Assembly (NCBI GenBank): GCA_000964245.1
Contig: LANB01000001.1
Location: 3,785,501-3,849,500 of the forward strand
From: Cellvibrionaceae bacterium 1162T.S.0a.05
GTDB lineage: Bacteria; Pseudomonadota; Gammaproteobacteria; Pseudomonadales; Cellvibrionaceae
Direction of reading: 5' to 3'
DNA: 64,000 bases
Numbering within the stretch: the first letter of the stretch is position 1; each line of letters opens with the position of its first letter. Under the pieces are notes generated by a model, which saw only the letters and a list, made by a program, of their open reading frames with translations, made no database searches and was not told the origin of the DNA. A program made the position numbers and the translations under genes. Positions 43,860 through 52,763 of the stretch are shown in pieces.

Positions 43860-45412
43860 CGACTTAACTCCAATGCATAGTGTTGTTCGTCACTTTTGAG
43901 TGCTTCCTGTTGTTCTTTCTGGCGATACATTACTGCCACATCCGCTTCGGATACGTCTTTCCCCGCTGCGTGTCGCGCCCCAAGCCGACGAAGCAATTCC
44001 TGTTCCTTTACCTCGCAAACCAGAATTCTAAAATTTGCATGAGATTCTTTCGAAAGTCGGTAGAAGGCATGCCGCTGTTGATAAAGCAAAAACGTCGCGT
44101 CAACAATAACAGAATACCCCCAACTTAATAACTGTTTGGAAAGGGATAACAAATGTGCATAGACTTTTTCCGTTGCAGTTGATGAATAGCGTGCATCATC
44201 AGGGTGCTTGTATAGCCGTTTGCGCTCCACATCGGAACGCAACCACACAGCGTCTTCTGTCATCGCTTTTTGCATACTGTGTGTTGATTTACCGGAACCT
44301 GAGAGCCCTCTGGTGATACTCAAACACACATTCTGTATTTTTGTATAACGCTCAGCCAAGCCCAGGTATTCAAGAAAAACCTCACGTTGTTCGCTGTGCC
44401 CCTGCTGGAAGGTCAAGGCGGCTACTTTTGCGCGAACCATCGCGCGATATATCTTGAATAAGCGAAGAAGTGGGAGCCCTTGATAATCGCCACTGAGGTG
44501 TAGCCATTTATTCAGTAAATAGTTCGCATAGCCTGGCGCTTTATCGGCATGAACCTCCAAATCCATAATAATGAAAGCCAATTCGGATATCGGATCCACA
44601 CGGCGTAATGTATCACTAAATTCAATGCCATCAAAAAATTGTACCTGGTTGTCCAGGAGCACAATATTGTTTAAATGCAAATCACCATGCCCATCATAAA
44701 CGCGACCTTCATCAAATCGGCTTGTTAATAAGTCTGCAAGTTCCTGTAATAAGATTTTACTGTGTGACTCAATATGCTTTAGCCGTTCCGTCTCATCCCG
44801 CGTCAAGACCATAGTCTCGCGAATAGTAATAAAATTATTCAAAATGGCTTGCGTCTGGTCTTGTAAATAACACTCGGCATTGCTCATTTTAGAGTCTAAT
44901 ACTCCTTTGTTTGAGAGCCTTACCCGCTGCGCTTGCTGTGTTTCTTGAAAGTCGCAAAGCCGGTAGCACAGTTTATCCATATCATCCAAACATAATTGCT
45001 GTGATTGAAGGCGCGCAAAAAGAATATCTTCCTGGGGAAATCGACGCATGCATACTGCATAATCCAGTGTTTTACCCTTGCCATCAATTTCCGCTCGGCC
45101 TTGATTGTCGGTGATTCGTGTCAGCCCCAGATAAAGCCCACTGGAATAACGCGCGTTTAACTGGATTTCATCTTCACAGAATTTTTTTCGTTTAGCCAGT
45201 TGGCTGTAATCCAGAAAATCGTTTTTTAGTGCTTTTTTTATTTTATACGCTTTATCATCGACCAGCAGTATCCACGAAATGTGGGTTTCCAGTAAGCGAG
45301 TATTCTCCAGACAAAAAAAGTCGGAAATGATCTGGCGCTGAAAGGCCAGATCACTTCTCTCCTTGTTCAGGTCGTATTCCAATTGCTTGCGTGGATCATG
45401 CAGGGCATTCAC
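43856..45412 (-). CDS. bifunctional kinase-like protein: APH domain plus P-loop domain
   Basis: A 518-aa fusion. Residues 1-340 form an aminoglycoside-phosphotransferase-like kinase domain with VYDGHGDLHLNNIVL (catalytic loop, HGDxHxxN) and FFDGIEFSD (metal-binding loop). Residues 350-518 form a small P-loop kinase domain with LSGSGKSTHSMQKA (Walker A), LRSDVERKRL and VIVDATFLLYQQRHAF. Proteins of this layout are widespread and uncharacterised. The GTG start at 45412 overlaps the PEP synthase stop by 17 nt and its stop overlaps hydB, so it is embedded in the redox operon. A regulatory or small-metabolite kinase role is possible; antibiotic resistance is unlikely from context. Confidence 0.85.
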   Translation of the reverse strand: MNALHDPRKQLEYDLNKERSDLAFQRQIISDFFCLENTRLLETHISWILLVDDKAYKIKKALKNDFLDYSQLAKRKKFCEDEIQLNARYSSGLYLGLTRITDNQGRAEIDGKGKTLDYAVCMRRFPQEDILFARLQSQQLCLDDMDKLCYRLCDFQETQQAQRVRLSNKGVLDSKMSNAECYLQDQTQAILNNFITIRETMVLTRDETERLKHIESHSKILLQELADLLTSRFDEGRVYDGHGDLHLNNIVLLDNQVQFFDGIEFSDTLRRVDPISELAFIIMDLEVHADKAPGYANYLLNKWLHLSGDYQGLPLLRLFKIYRAMVRAKVAALTFQQGHSEQREVFLEYLGLAERYTKIQNVCLSITRGLSGSGKSTHSMQKAMTEDAVWLRSDVERKRLYKHPDDARYSSTATEKVYAHLLSLSKQLLSWGYSVIVDATFLLYQQRHAFYRLSKESHANFRILVCEVKEQELLRRLGARHAAGKDVSEADVAVMYRQKEQQEALKSDEQHYALELSR

Positions 45413-47822
45413 TTTTTTGTGCTCTTAAGCTCTTTTCCGCATTGGCTATGTATTGACTGCCGCGAACAACGGAATCCGGGTTAAGTGAAATGGTATCGAT
45501 ACCACACTCAACAAGAAAAGCAGCAAATTCAGGGTGGTCAGAAGGTGCCTGACCACAAATACCCACTTTGCGTTTGTATTTGTGTGCGACCTCGATTACC
45601 TGAGCAACCATACGTTTTACAGCTTCATCGCGCGCGTCAAAGAGATAACGCAATTCCGAGGAGTCGCGGTCGATACCCAATACAAGTTGAGTCAGGTCAT
45701 TACTGCCAATAGAGAAACCGTCAAAACGTTCGCAAAATTGTTCGGCAAGAATAACGTTGGCAGGAATTTCACACATCACATAGACCTGCAAGCCGTTTTC
45801 ACCTTTTACAAGCCCGGCTTCAGCCATAACTTGCAAAACTCTATCTGCCTCTCCTGGGGTACGGCAAAATGGAATCATCACAATAACGTTATCGAAGCCC
45901 ATGAGTTCGCGCGCGCGTTTCAGTGCTTTACATTCCAGTTGAAACGCTTCCCGATAATTCTTGTGATAGTAACGAGAGGCACCCCGCAAGCCCAGCATTG
46001 GATTGTCTTCTTCCAATTCAAAAAATTCACCACCCAGTAAACCGCGATACTCATTGGATTTGAGGTCGGATAAACGCACAATTGCAGGGTGTGGATAACA
46101 AGACGCTGCGATTTTCGCAATGCCGGTGGCTAATTTATCCACGAAGACTTCTTCCATTGAGTCGTAGCCTTCGGTTAACTTTTTGATTTTGGCCATCACG
46201 TTATTGCTTTTGACCTTGTCGGGATGCAAAAGCGCCATCGGGTGAATGCCAATTTGACTGGAAATAATAAATTCGATTCGCGCAAGCCCGATACCTGCGG
46301 TAGGCAATTGCCACCAGTGAATCGCACCATCAGGCATGGCTACGTTAATCATAACGCCAGTTTGGGTTTTGGAAATTTGGTCAATATGAATATCTTCGGT
46401 TTCAAAACTTAATTCACCTTCGAACACATTTGCCACTGCACCTTCTGAACAGTCAATAGTGACTTCCATGCCCTCCTTCAACACCTCTGTTCCATTGCCA
46501 GTGCCGACAATGGCAGGGACTTTAAGTTCGCGACTGACAATGGCAGCGTGACTGGTTGCACCACCACTATTGGTAATAATACCGGCGGCTTTACGCATCA
46601 CGGGTACCCAATCAGGGTCGGTGCGTTCGGTGACAAGAATGGCGCCTTCGGGGAAGCGTTCGCTTTCCTGTGGATGATCCAACCTGCACACCTTACCGCT
46701 TGCAACCGCAGCCCCCACACTGGAGCCCTGAATCAAGACGCTGGATCTTTCTTTCAAATGGTAAGTACGCAAAATAGTTGCATTTTTTTGTGACTCAATG
46801 GTTTCCGGCCGCGCTTGTACAATATAGAGTTCACCGTTCACACCATCCTTTGCCCATTCAATATCCATCGGGCGTTTATAGTGCGCTTCAATTTTGACGC
46901 CCCAACGAGCCAACTGCAGCACTTCATCATCATTAAGCACCAGGCTTTTTTGTTCTTCGTCTGAAGTGGGTACAACAACAGTCGCTTCATCAGTATGGGA
47001 ATGATGTTCGTCTGATGCGTAAATCATTTTTTCCAATTTACTGCCACAAGTTCTCTCAAGAATCGGACTTAGAGAAAGATTTTTTGTGAAAGGTTTGTAC
47101 ACCATAAACCTATCGGGATTGACACTGCCCTTCACGACGGTTTCACCCAGCCCCCAGGAGCCATTAATCAGCACGGCATCCGGGAACCCACTTTCGGTAT
47201 CCAGGGTAAACATCACACCTGCGCAACCGATATCGGAGCGCACCATGTTTTGCACACCGACGGACAGCGCAACTTGCTCATGTGCAAAGCCACGCTCTTC
47301 GCGATAGGCAATTGCGCGGTTGGTGTAAAGCGATGAAAGGCAGAGACGCACCGCCTCCAGTAGATTGTCGAGGCCGGAGATATTCAGGTAGCTCTCTTGC
47401 TGACCTGCGAAACTGGCTTCAGGTAAATCCTCGGCTGTGGCGGAACTGCGCACGGCAACGTCACCGTTGGTTTTGCCGGTTTTACGGCTCAGTTCCTCAT
47501 AGGCTACCTTGATATCCTGGATTTGTTCCGCTGTGTATTCGCCGGCACGTATCATCCTGCGAATCGCCGATCCGCATTCGGCGAGGGTGATTTTATTGTC
47601 TGCCAGCTGCTTTAAATTCGAACGGATATGCGGTTCTAACTGGTTGTGCGCGATGAAATCGCGATAAACCCTGGCACTGATAGCAAACCCGGGTGGCACC
47701 GGAATTCCCTCTTTTGCCAGGGTTTGGGTAATCTCCCCCAAACTGGCGTTTTTTCCACCCACCAAGGGCACATCACTGATTTTAAGTTCGTCAAACCAAA
47801 GGATATTCTTGCCACTGATCAT
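45396..47822 (-). CDS. ppsA: phosphoenolpyruvate synthase
   Basis: An 808-aa PEP synthase (pyruvate, water dikinase). The N-terminal ATP-grasp domain has VGGKNASLGEI and RSSATAEDLPEASFAGQQES; the swivel His domain has TNSGGATSHAAIVSREL (catalytic His); the PEP-binding barrel has LGLRGASRYYH, MIPFCRTPGEADRVL and FSIGSNDLTQLVLGIDRDS with the terminal Cys-containing RKVGICGQAPSDHPE. It turns pyruvate plus ATP into PEP. ATG 47822 with GGAG upstream is chosen over a more upstream start at 47867. With the neighbouring pyruvate:ferredoxin oxidoreductase it could feed carbon from acetyl-CoA/pyruvate to gluconeogenesis. Confidence 0.95.
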   Translation of the reverse strand: MISGKNILWFDELKISDVPLVGGKNASLGEITQTLAKEGIPVPPGFAISARVYRDFIAHNQLEPHIRSNLKQLADNKITLAECGSAIRRMIRAGEYTAEQIQDIKVAYEELSRKTGKTNGDVAVRSSATAEDLPEASFAGQQESYLNISGLDNLLEAVRLCLSSLYTNRAIAYREERGFAHEQVALSVGVQNMVRSDIGCAGVMFTLDTESGFPDAVLINGSWGLGETVVKGSVNPDRFMVYKPFTKNLSLSPILERTCGSKLEKMIYASDEHHSHTDEATVVVPTSDEEQKSLVLNDDEVLQLARWGVKIEAHYKRPMDIEWAKDGVNGELYIVQARPETIESQKNATILRTYHLKERSSVLIQGSSVGAAVASGKVCRLDHPQESERFPEGAILVTERTDPDWVPVMRKAAGIITNSGGATSHAAIVSRELKVPAIVGTGNGTEVLKEGMEVTIDCSEGAVANVFEGELSFETEDIHIDQISKTQTGVMINVAMPDGAIHWWQLPTAGIGLARIEFIISSQIGIHPMALLHPDKVKSNNVMAKIKKLTEGYDSMEEVFVDKLATGIAKIAASCYPHPAIVRLSDLKSNEYRGLLGGEFFELEEDNPMLGLRGASRYYHKNYREAFQLECKALKRARELMGFDNVIVMIPFCRTPGEADRVLQVMAEAGLVKGENGLQVYVMCEIPANVILAEQFCERFDGFSIGSNDLTQLVLGIDRDSSELRYLFDARDEAVKRMVAQVIEVAHKYKRKVGICGQAPSDHPEFAAFLVECGIDTISLNPDSVVRGSQYIANAEKSLRAQKSECPA

Positions 47823-47979
47823 TTGCGTTCTCCAGATATTGGGATAATGCCTTTCTACTATCAGCATATGTGTTCCCCGGGCTGAAAATATTGTCCTGGA
47901 TCAGATCTTTATTCGAAAAGCGGCTCCTGATTAACAAGGGAGACTTTGAAGGGATTTTGCGAATTTGTGGCGACGTGTT

Positions 47980-49035
47980 TCAGCGAAAATTGGCACCAAA
48001 ATCATAGGCTTGCAAGGTCTCTATGTATTGCGCACGTTGATAATTGTCGTTTTGTGGGCAGCGAGCAAGGCTCAAGGCACCACGCATACCGGCAACAGTC
48101 TCATAGCCCTTGCTATCGAGCCAATCGCTGAGCCCTTGTTTGAGTTTTTGCATGTAAGCAGGCCCATGCCGCAATAAGGCTGAAGTTGTCATCACGACAT
48201 CGGCGCCGGCCAGCAAGTATTTGACTACTTCGTCTGAGCTTTCCACTCCTGTTGTCGCGGCGAGCGAGAACCCAAAGCGTTGGTACATCATGCCGATCCA
48301 GGTGAGTGGCAGGCGTAATTCCTGGGCATGACTGAGTTTGAGTTCCCGTGTAATTTGCAATGTGTTGATATCAAAATCCGGCTGATAAAAGCGGTTGAAC
48401 ATCACCAGCGCATCGACCGCTTTGGCATCATCAAGCCGTTTGGCAAAGTGCCCAAAGGAGGTATAAAACGCAGAGGTTTTTAACGCGATCGGGATGTTTA
48501 TTTTTTGTTTAAGCGTTTGCAACAAGGCACAAAGTTCTGCCTCAATACTTTCCGCACTTTGATTGAAATCTTTCGGAATGGAATAGACATTGAGTTCCAG
48601 TGCTTGTGCGCCAGCGGCTTCGATGGCCTGCGAGAAATCCAACCAACCGGAAGGGCTACAACCATTTAAACTGGCAATAATCGGGACTTCACAGCGTTGA
48701 ACGCAATCTTCAATGAGTTGTAAATAACTCTCCTGGGTATTTTGATAGGCGTGATCAATATTGAAATACGCACCTGTTTCTGCAGAGGCGAAGGTATCGT
48801 CACTCAATTGACTGAGAGCTGCCTGTTCCTCATTAAATTGTTCCTCGAACAAGGAAGGTAAAACAATTGCGGCAGCACCTGCGCGTTCAAGGGCGAGGAC
48901 GCCATGCAAGTTTTTTGCGAGCGGCGATGCCGATGCGACGATGGGGTGAGCCAATTCCAGGCCCATGTAGTGGGTGCTTAGCTTATTCATAGTCGATGTG
49001 CTTACCGGGCTTGTTTGTGTAGAAACTCTATTCAC
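47980..49035 (-). CDS. dihydroorotate-dehydrogenase-like flavoprotein
   Basis: A 351-aa (beta/alpha)8 flavoprotein of the DHOD-like class found next to pyruvate:ferredoxin oxidoreductases. Recognisable parts: HPIVASASPLAKNLHGV, IIASLNGCSPSGWLDFS, AQALELNVYSIP (true DHODs have LNLSCPN, so the catalytic loop differs), LRLPLTWIGMM and ADVVMTTSALLRHG. It is probably an FMN enzyme of the PFOR set, not a pyrimidine enzyme. Start is uncertain: GTG 49035 (with AGGAG five nt upstream, inside a tandem repeat) or ATG 48990. The C-terminal Cys-containing end (ARCPQNDNYQRAQYIETLQAY) is characteristic of this group. Confidence 0.85.
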   Translation of the reverse strand: MNRVSTQTSPVSTSTMNKLSTHYMGLELAHPIVASASPLAKNLHGVLALERAGAAAIVLPSLFEEQFNEEQAALSQLSDDTFASAETGAYFNIDHAYQNTQESYLQLIEDCVQRCEVPIIASLNGCSPSGWLDFSQAIEAAGAQALELNVYSIPKDFNQSAESIEAELCALLQTLKQKINIPIALKTSAFYTSFGHFAKRLDDAKAVDALVMFNRFYQPDFDINTLQITRELKLSHAQELRLPLTWIGMMYQRFGFSLAATTGVESSDEVVKYLLAGADVVMTTSALLRHGPAYMQKLKQGLSDWLDSKGYETVAGMRGALSLARCPQNDNYQRAQYIETLQAYDFGANFR

Positions 49036-49086
49036 TGTCTCTCCTCACTGTCTCTCCTCACTGTCTCTCCTCACTGTCTCTGTCCT
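49033..49086. repeat. 13-bp tandem repeat at the start of the DHOD-like gene
   Basis: Three perfect copies of CACTGTCTCTCCT (plus strand) at 49033-49045, 49046-49058 and 49059-49071 are followed by a fourth copy with a 2-nt insertion. Read on the coding strand each unit is AGGAGAGACAGTG-like, holding a Shine-Dalgarno sequence (AGGAG) five bases before a GTG. Only the GTG nearest the gene is in frame with it. The block lies between the nifJ stop and the DHOD-like gene. Confidence 0.95.
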
Positions 49087-49100
49087 CACTATATTTGCGC

Positions 49101-52100
49101 TCATACGTTCAGATCCCGCGTGTTTTGTGCATTTTTATTCGTATGAGAGGCAACAGGTGCACGCTCGAACTGCTGTGGATTGCGACTGGCCATTTCTTCA
49201 TAAACTGCCCAACGGTGCGAAAGATTTTGCTCAGCCAACTGCATAAGATGTTCAGCTTCATCAGCATCGACACGGGTTAACATTTTGTATCGCAATTCGT
49301 TATAGGCGAAATCCCGTAGGGATATCCGTGGACGTTGAGAATCCAGAATAAAGGGGTTGGTGTTGGCCTGGCCATCATGTTCGGCAACTAAAGGATTAAA
49401 ACGCATCAAGGGCCAATAGCCACTTTCCACGGCCAGTTTTTGTTGCTGAACCCCCCGGCGCATATCGATCCCGTGAGCAATACAGTGGCTGTAAGCCAAT
49501 ATGATTGAGGTGCCCGGATAGGCTTCCGCTTCGCGCATTGCCATTAAACTTTGTTGAGGGTTTGCACCGAGTGCAATACGTGCAACATACACATTGCCAT
49601 AGGCGATAGCTTGCAATGCCAGATCTTTTTTACCGATGCTTTTTCCTTTTGCAGCGAATTTTGCGACCGCTCCCAAAGGCGTGGCTTTGGACATCTGGCC
49701 GCCAGTATTGGAATACACTTCGGTATCCATAACCAGAATATTGACATTACGGCCACTCGCTAGCACATGATCCAGCCCACCCGCGCCAATATCGTAGGCC
49801 CAACCGTCACCACCAATAATCCAGATACTGCGTCTGACGAAATGTTCGCAGAGTGATAACAAGCGTGTCGCGTTGTCGCTCTTCAGTTTTTCAAGTGCGT
49901 TCCGCAAGCGATCGACCGCCTTGCGTTGCGTGTTGATTTCAGACTCCAGTTTTTGCGGATTATTCAGAAGAGCGTGAATAAAATGGGTGTCGATATCTGA
50001 ATCAACACCGGCTAATTCTTTTTGAAGCATGCGTAATAAATTGATAGCTGCTTGTTCATGGCTATCACAACTCAAGCGGTAACCAAGGCCAAATTCCGCA
50101 TTGTCCTCGAACAGGGAATTACACCATGCGGGGCCTCGGCCCTCTGCATTTTGCGACCACGGCGTGGTGGGTAAATTACCACCGTAAATTGAAGAGCAGC
50201 CTGTGGCGTTGGCAATTAACATACGATCGCCAAAGAGCTGACTGGCGAGTTTAAGGTAAGGTGTTTCACCACAACCGGCACAGGCACCCGGGAATTCAAA
50301 GAGGGGTTGAAGGTATTGCAAGCCTTTCACTGTGGTGAAGTTCACATCGTCGCGTTGTGGCTGAGGCAGCTTTTCGAAAAACGTGAGATTTTCTTTTTCC
50401 TGCCAAAGAATATCGCTTTTATCTTCCATATTGATCGCTTTCTTACCCGGCTCTATGGGGTCTTGTGCGGGGCAAACTTCAACGCACAGTCCGCAAGATG
50501 TGCAATCTTCGGGGAAAATCTGCAAGCTGTATTTAACTTCTGGAAAACCTCTGGCATCGATATCTGCGATTTTAAACCCGGCTGGCGCTTGCTCAAGATA
50601 ATCCTTATGATAAAACTTTGCGCGAATCACACTGTGTGGGCAAATTACACTGCAGTTGCCGCACTGCACACACAAACTAGCATTCCACACAGGGATGGTA
50701 TCGGCGATATTGCGTTTTTCCCATTTAGCCGTCGCAGTAGGCCAGGTACCATCCACAGGCACCTGGCTAACAGGGATCAATTCACCCTGCCCTGCCATTA
50801 ATCGGGCAGTGACACTTTTTACAAAATCCGGAGCAGCATCAGGAAGGCTTTGCATCAAGTGAGTGTCACTACTCAATTTTTGAGGGTACACAACTTCCTG
50901 TATATTTTCCAGCGCGAGGTCAATCGCGCGGTAGTTCATTTCAACAACGTTGCGCCCTTTTTTCTGATAAGTTTTGTCAACATGTTCCTTGATCTTTTGC
51001 ACCGCGATTTCTGCCGGAAGCACCCCTGAGATACCAAAAAAGCAGGTTTGCATAATGGTATTCGTGCGCTTGCCCAGGCCGACTTTTTGTGCCGTTTTAT
51101 TCGCATCGATCACATAAAAGCGTATTTTTTTATCAAGGATCGTTTGCTGTAATTCGACAGGAAGACGATGCCACACTTCGTCGGCTTCATAGCGTGTATT
51201 CAGCAGGAATACCGCTTTGTCCGCCGCCTTCTCTAAAACCGGAATACGTTTGATAAAGTCAAAATGATGGCAGGCAATAAATTGTGCGGATTGAATCAAA
51301 TAACTGGAGCGTATCGGTTTTGGGCCAAAACGCAGATGCGATACCGTTTGTGACCCGGATTTCTTGGAGTCGTAAACAAAATACGCCTGAATATAAGTTT
51401 TGGGGTCTTCGCCAATTATCTTGATGGTGTTTTTGTTGGCTCCGACGGTGCCGTCAGACCCAAGACCGTAAAATATCGCGCGAAAATCCTCGCTGCTTTC
51501 GCTGGAAAAACCCGCAGCAGGTTCAAGGTTTTTATTACTGAGGTCATCTATTAAACCGAGGGTAAAATGGTTTTTTGCTTTTTCTTTTGAAAGTTCATCA
51601 AACACAGCTTTGACCAACGGAGGATGGAACTCTCTGGAAGAGAGTCCGTAACGCCCGCCAATGATGCGAGGTAAGGTTTTGCCCTTCCACAGATTTTCTG
51701 CCTGAGCTTCCACCAGCGCGTTGACAACATCCTGATAGAGAGGCTCGCCAATGCTGCCGGGTTCCTTGGTGCGATCCAACACCGCGAGTGACTGACAAGA
51801 CGCGGGCAACGCACTGATAAAATGTGTTAAGGAAAAGGGACGGTATAAGTGCACTTGCAGGACACCGACCTTTTCATTTTGTGTGCGAGTAAGGTAGTCC
51901 ACCACTTCGCATACGGTTTCGGCACCGGAGCCCATCACTACAATAACGCGCTCGGCTTGCGGGTGCCCGAAGTAATCAAAAAGACGATATTGCCTGCCTG
52001 TTAATGCAGCAAACTTGTCCATGTTTGCTTGCACAATATCCGGAGTCGCTGTGTATAAATTATTTGCCGCTTCGCGGCCCTGAAAATACATATCGGGATT

Positions 52101-52763
52101 TTGTGCAGTACCGCGAATAACCGGCCGATCAGGAGACAGACTGCGTTGTCGATGCGCTAACACCCATTCGTCCTTAATCATGGCGCGTATACTGGATTCT
52201 TCGATGAGTTCAACCCGATTAATTTCATGTGAGGTTCGGAAACCATCGAAAAAGTGTACGAATGGAATACGACTTTCCAGGGTCGATGCGTGTGCAATTA
52301 GCGCAAGATCGTGTGCTTGTTGTGGAGAATTGGAACAAAGAAAGGCAAAACCACTGCTGCGCGTTGCCATCACATCGGAATGGTCACCAAAAATCGACAA
52401 GCCTTGCGCCGCCAGCGATCGCGCAGCAACATGCATAACAAACGGGCTGAGTTCACCCGCTATTTTGTACATGTTGGGAATCATTAGCAGCAAACCTTGT
52501 GAAGCGGTAAAGGTTGTTGCCAGCGCGCCGGTTTGCAGCGCACCATGAATCGCTCCCGCGACACCACCTTCACTTTGCATCTCGTAAACCAGGGGTACTT
52601 CGCCCCAAAGGTTTTTTTGTTGTGCAGAAGACCAATTGTCTGCGTGTTCGCCCATCGGTGATGACGGTGTAATCGGGTAAATACTGCAAACTTCGCTGAG
52701 CTTATAAGCAATCAGCGCGGCGGCTTCATTACCATCAATACTGAGAACGGTTTTATCATTCAT
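49101..52763 (-). CDS. nifJ: pyruvate:ferredoxin (flavodoxin) oxidoreductase
   Basis: A 1220-aa single-chain PFOR. The order is domain I (pyruvate binding, SIYPITPSSPMGEHAD), domain II with TRSSGFAFLCSNS, III-IV gamma-type region (FYGLGSDGTVGANKNTIK), then the two ferredoxin motifs CVQCGNCSVICPHSV and CTSCGLCVEVCPAQD, the CAGCGETPYLKLASQLFG segment for the proximal cluster, and the TPP domain GDGWAYDIGAGGLDHVL ... MDTEVYSNTGGQMSKATPLG. It oxidises pyruvate to acetyl-CoA with ferredoxin, or runs in reverse. It overlaps the GltD-like gene by 8 nt. Length is near the upper end of the family. Confidence 0.96.
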   Translation of the reverse strand: MNDKTVLSIDGNEAAALIAYKLSEVCSIYPITPSSPMGEHADNWSSAQQKNLWGEVPLVYEMQSEGGVAGAIHGALQTGALATTFTASQGLLLMIPNMYKIAGELSPFVMHVAARSLAAQGLSIFGDHSDVMATRSSGFAFLCSNSPQQAHDLALIAHASTLESRIPFVHFFDGFRTSHEINRVELIEESSIRAMIKDEWVLAHRQRSLSPDRPVIRGTAQNPDMYFQGREAANNLYTATPDIVQANMDKFAALTGRQYRLFDYFGHPQAERVIVVMGSGAETVCEVVDYLTRTQNEKVGVLQVHLYRPFSLTHFISALPASCQSLAVLDRTKEPGSIGEPLYQDVVNALVEAQAENLWKGKTLPRIIGGRYGLSSREFHPPLVKAVFDELSKEKAKNHFTLGLIDDLSNKNLEPAAGFSSESSEDFRAIFYGLGSDGTVGANKNTIKIIGEDPKTYIQAYFVYDSKKSGSQTVSHLRFGPKPIRSSYLIQSAQFIACHHFDFIKRIPVLEKAADKAVFLLNTRYEADEVWHRLPVELQQTILDKKIRFYVIDANKTAQKVGLGKRTNTIMQTCFFGISGVLPAEIAVQKIKEHVDKTYQKKGRNVVEMNYRAIDLALENIQEVVYPQKLSSDTHLMQSLPDAAPDFVKSVTARLMAGQGELIPVSQVPVDGTWPTATAKWEKRNIADTIPVWNASLCVQCGNCSVICPHSVIRAKFYHKDYLEQAPAGFKIADIDARGFPEVKYSLQIFPEDCTSCGLCVEVCPAQDPIEPGKKAINMEDKSDILWQEKENLTFFEKLPQPQRDDVNFTTVKGLQYLQPLFEFPGACAGCGETPYLKLASQLFGDRMLIANATGCSSIYGGNLPTTPWSQNAEGRGPAWCNSLFEDNAEFGLGYRLSCDSHEQAAINLLRMLQKELAGVDSDIDTHFIHALLNNPQKLESEINTQRKAVDRLRNALEKLKSDNATRLLSLCEHFVRRSIWIIGGDGWAYDIGAGGLDHVLASGRNVNILVMDTEVYSNTGGQMSKATPLGAVAKFAAKGKSIGKKDLALQAIAYGNVYVARIALGANPQQSLMAMREAEAYPGTSIILAYSHCIAHGIDMRRGVQQQKLAVESGYWPLMRFNPLVAEHDGQANTNPFILDSQRPRISLRDFAYNELRYKMLTRVDADEAEHLMQLAEQNLSHRWAVYEEMASRNPQQFERAPVASHTNKNAQNTRDLNV

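Noticed and set aside
43856-45412. Aminoglycoside resistance gene
   Set aside because: Only a general APH fold is present, fused to a P-loop kinase and embedded in a metabolic operon; no resistance context or mobile element is seen.
47980-49035. Dihydroorotate dehydrogenase PyrD
   Set aside because: The catalytic loop lacks LNLSCPN-type residues and the gene sits with PFOR, so pyrimidine biosynthesis is not supported.
49033-49086. CRISPR-type array
   Set aside because: Units are 13 bp, directly adjacent, without spacers, so it is a simple tandem repeat.
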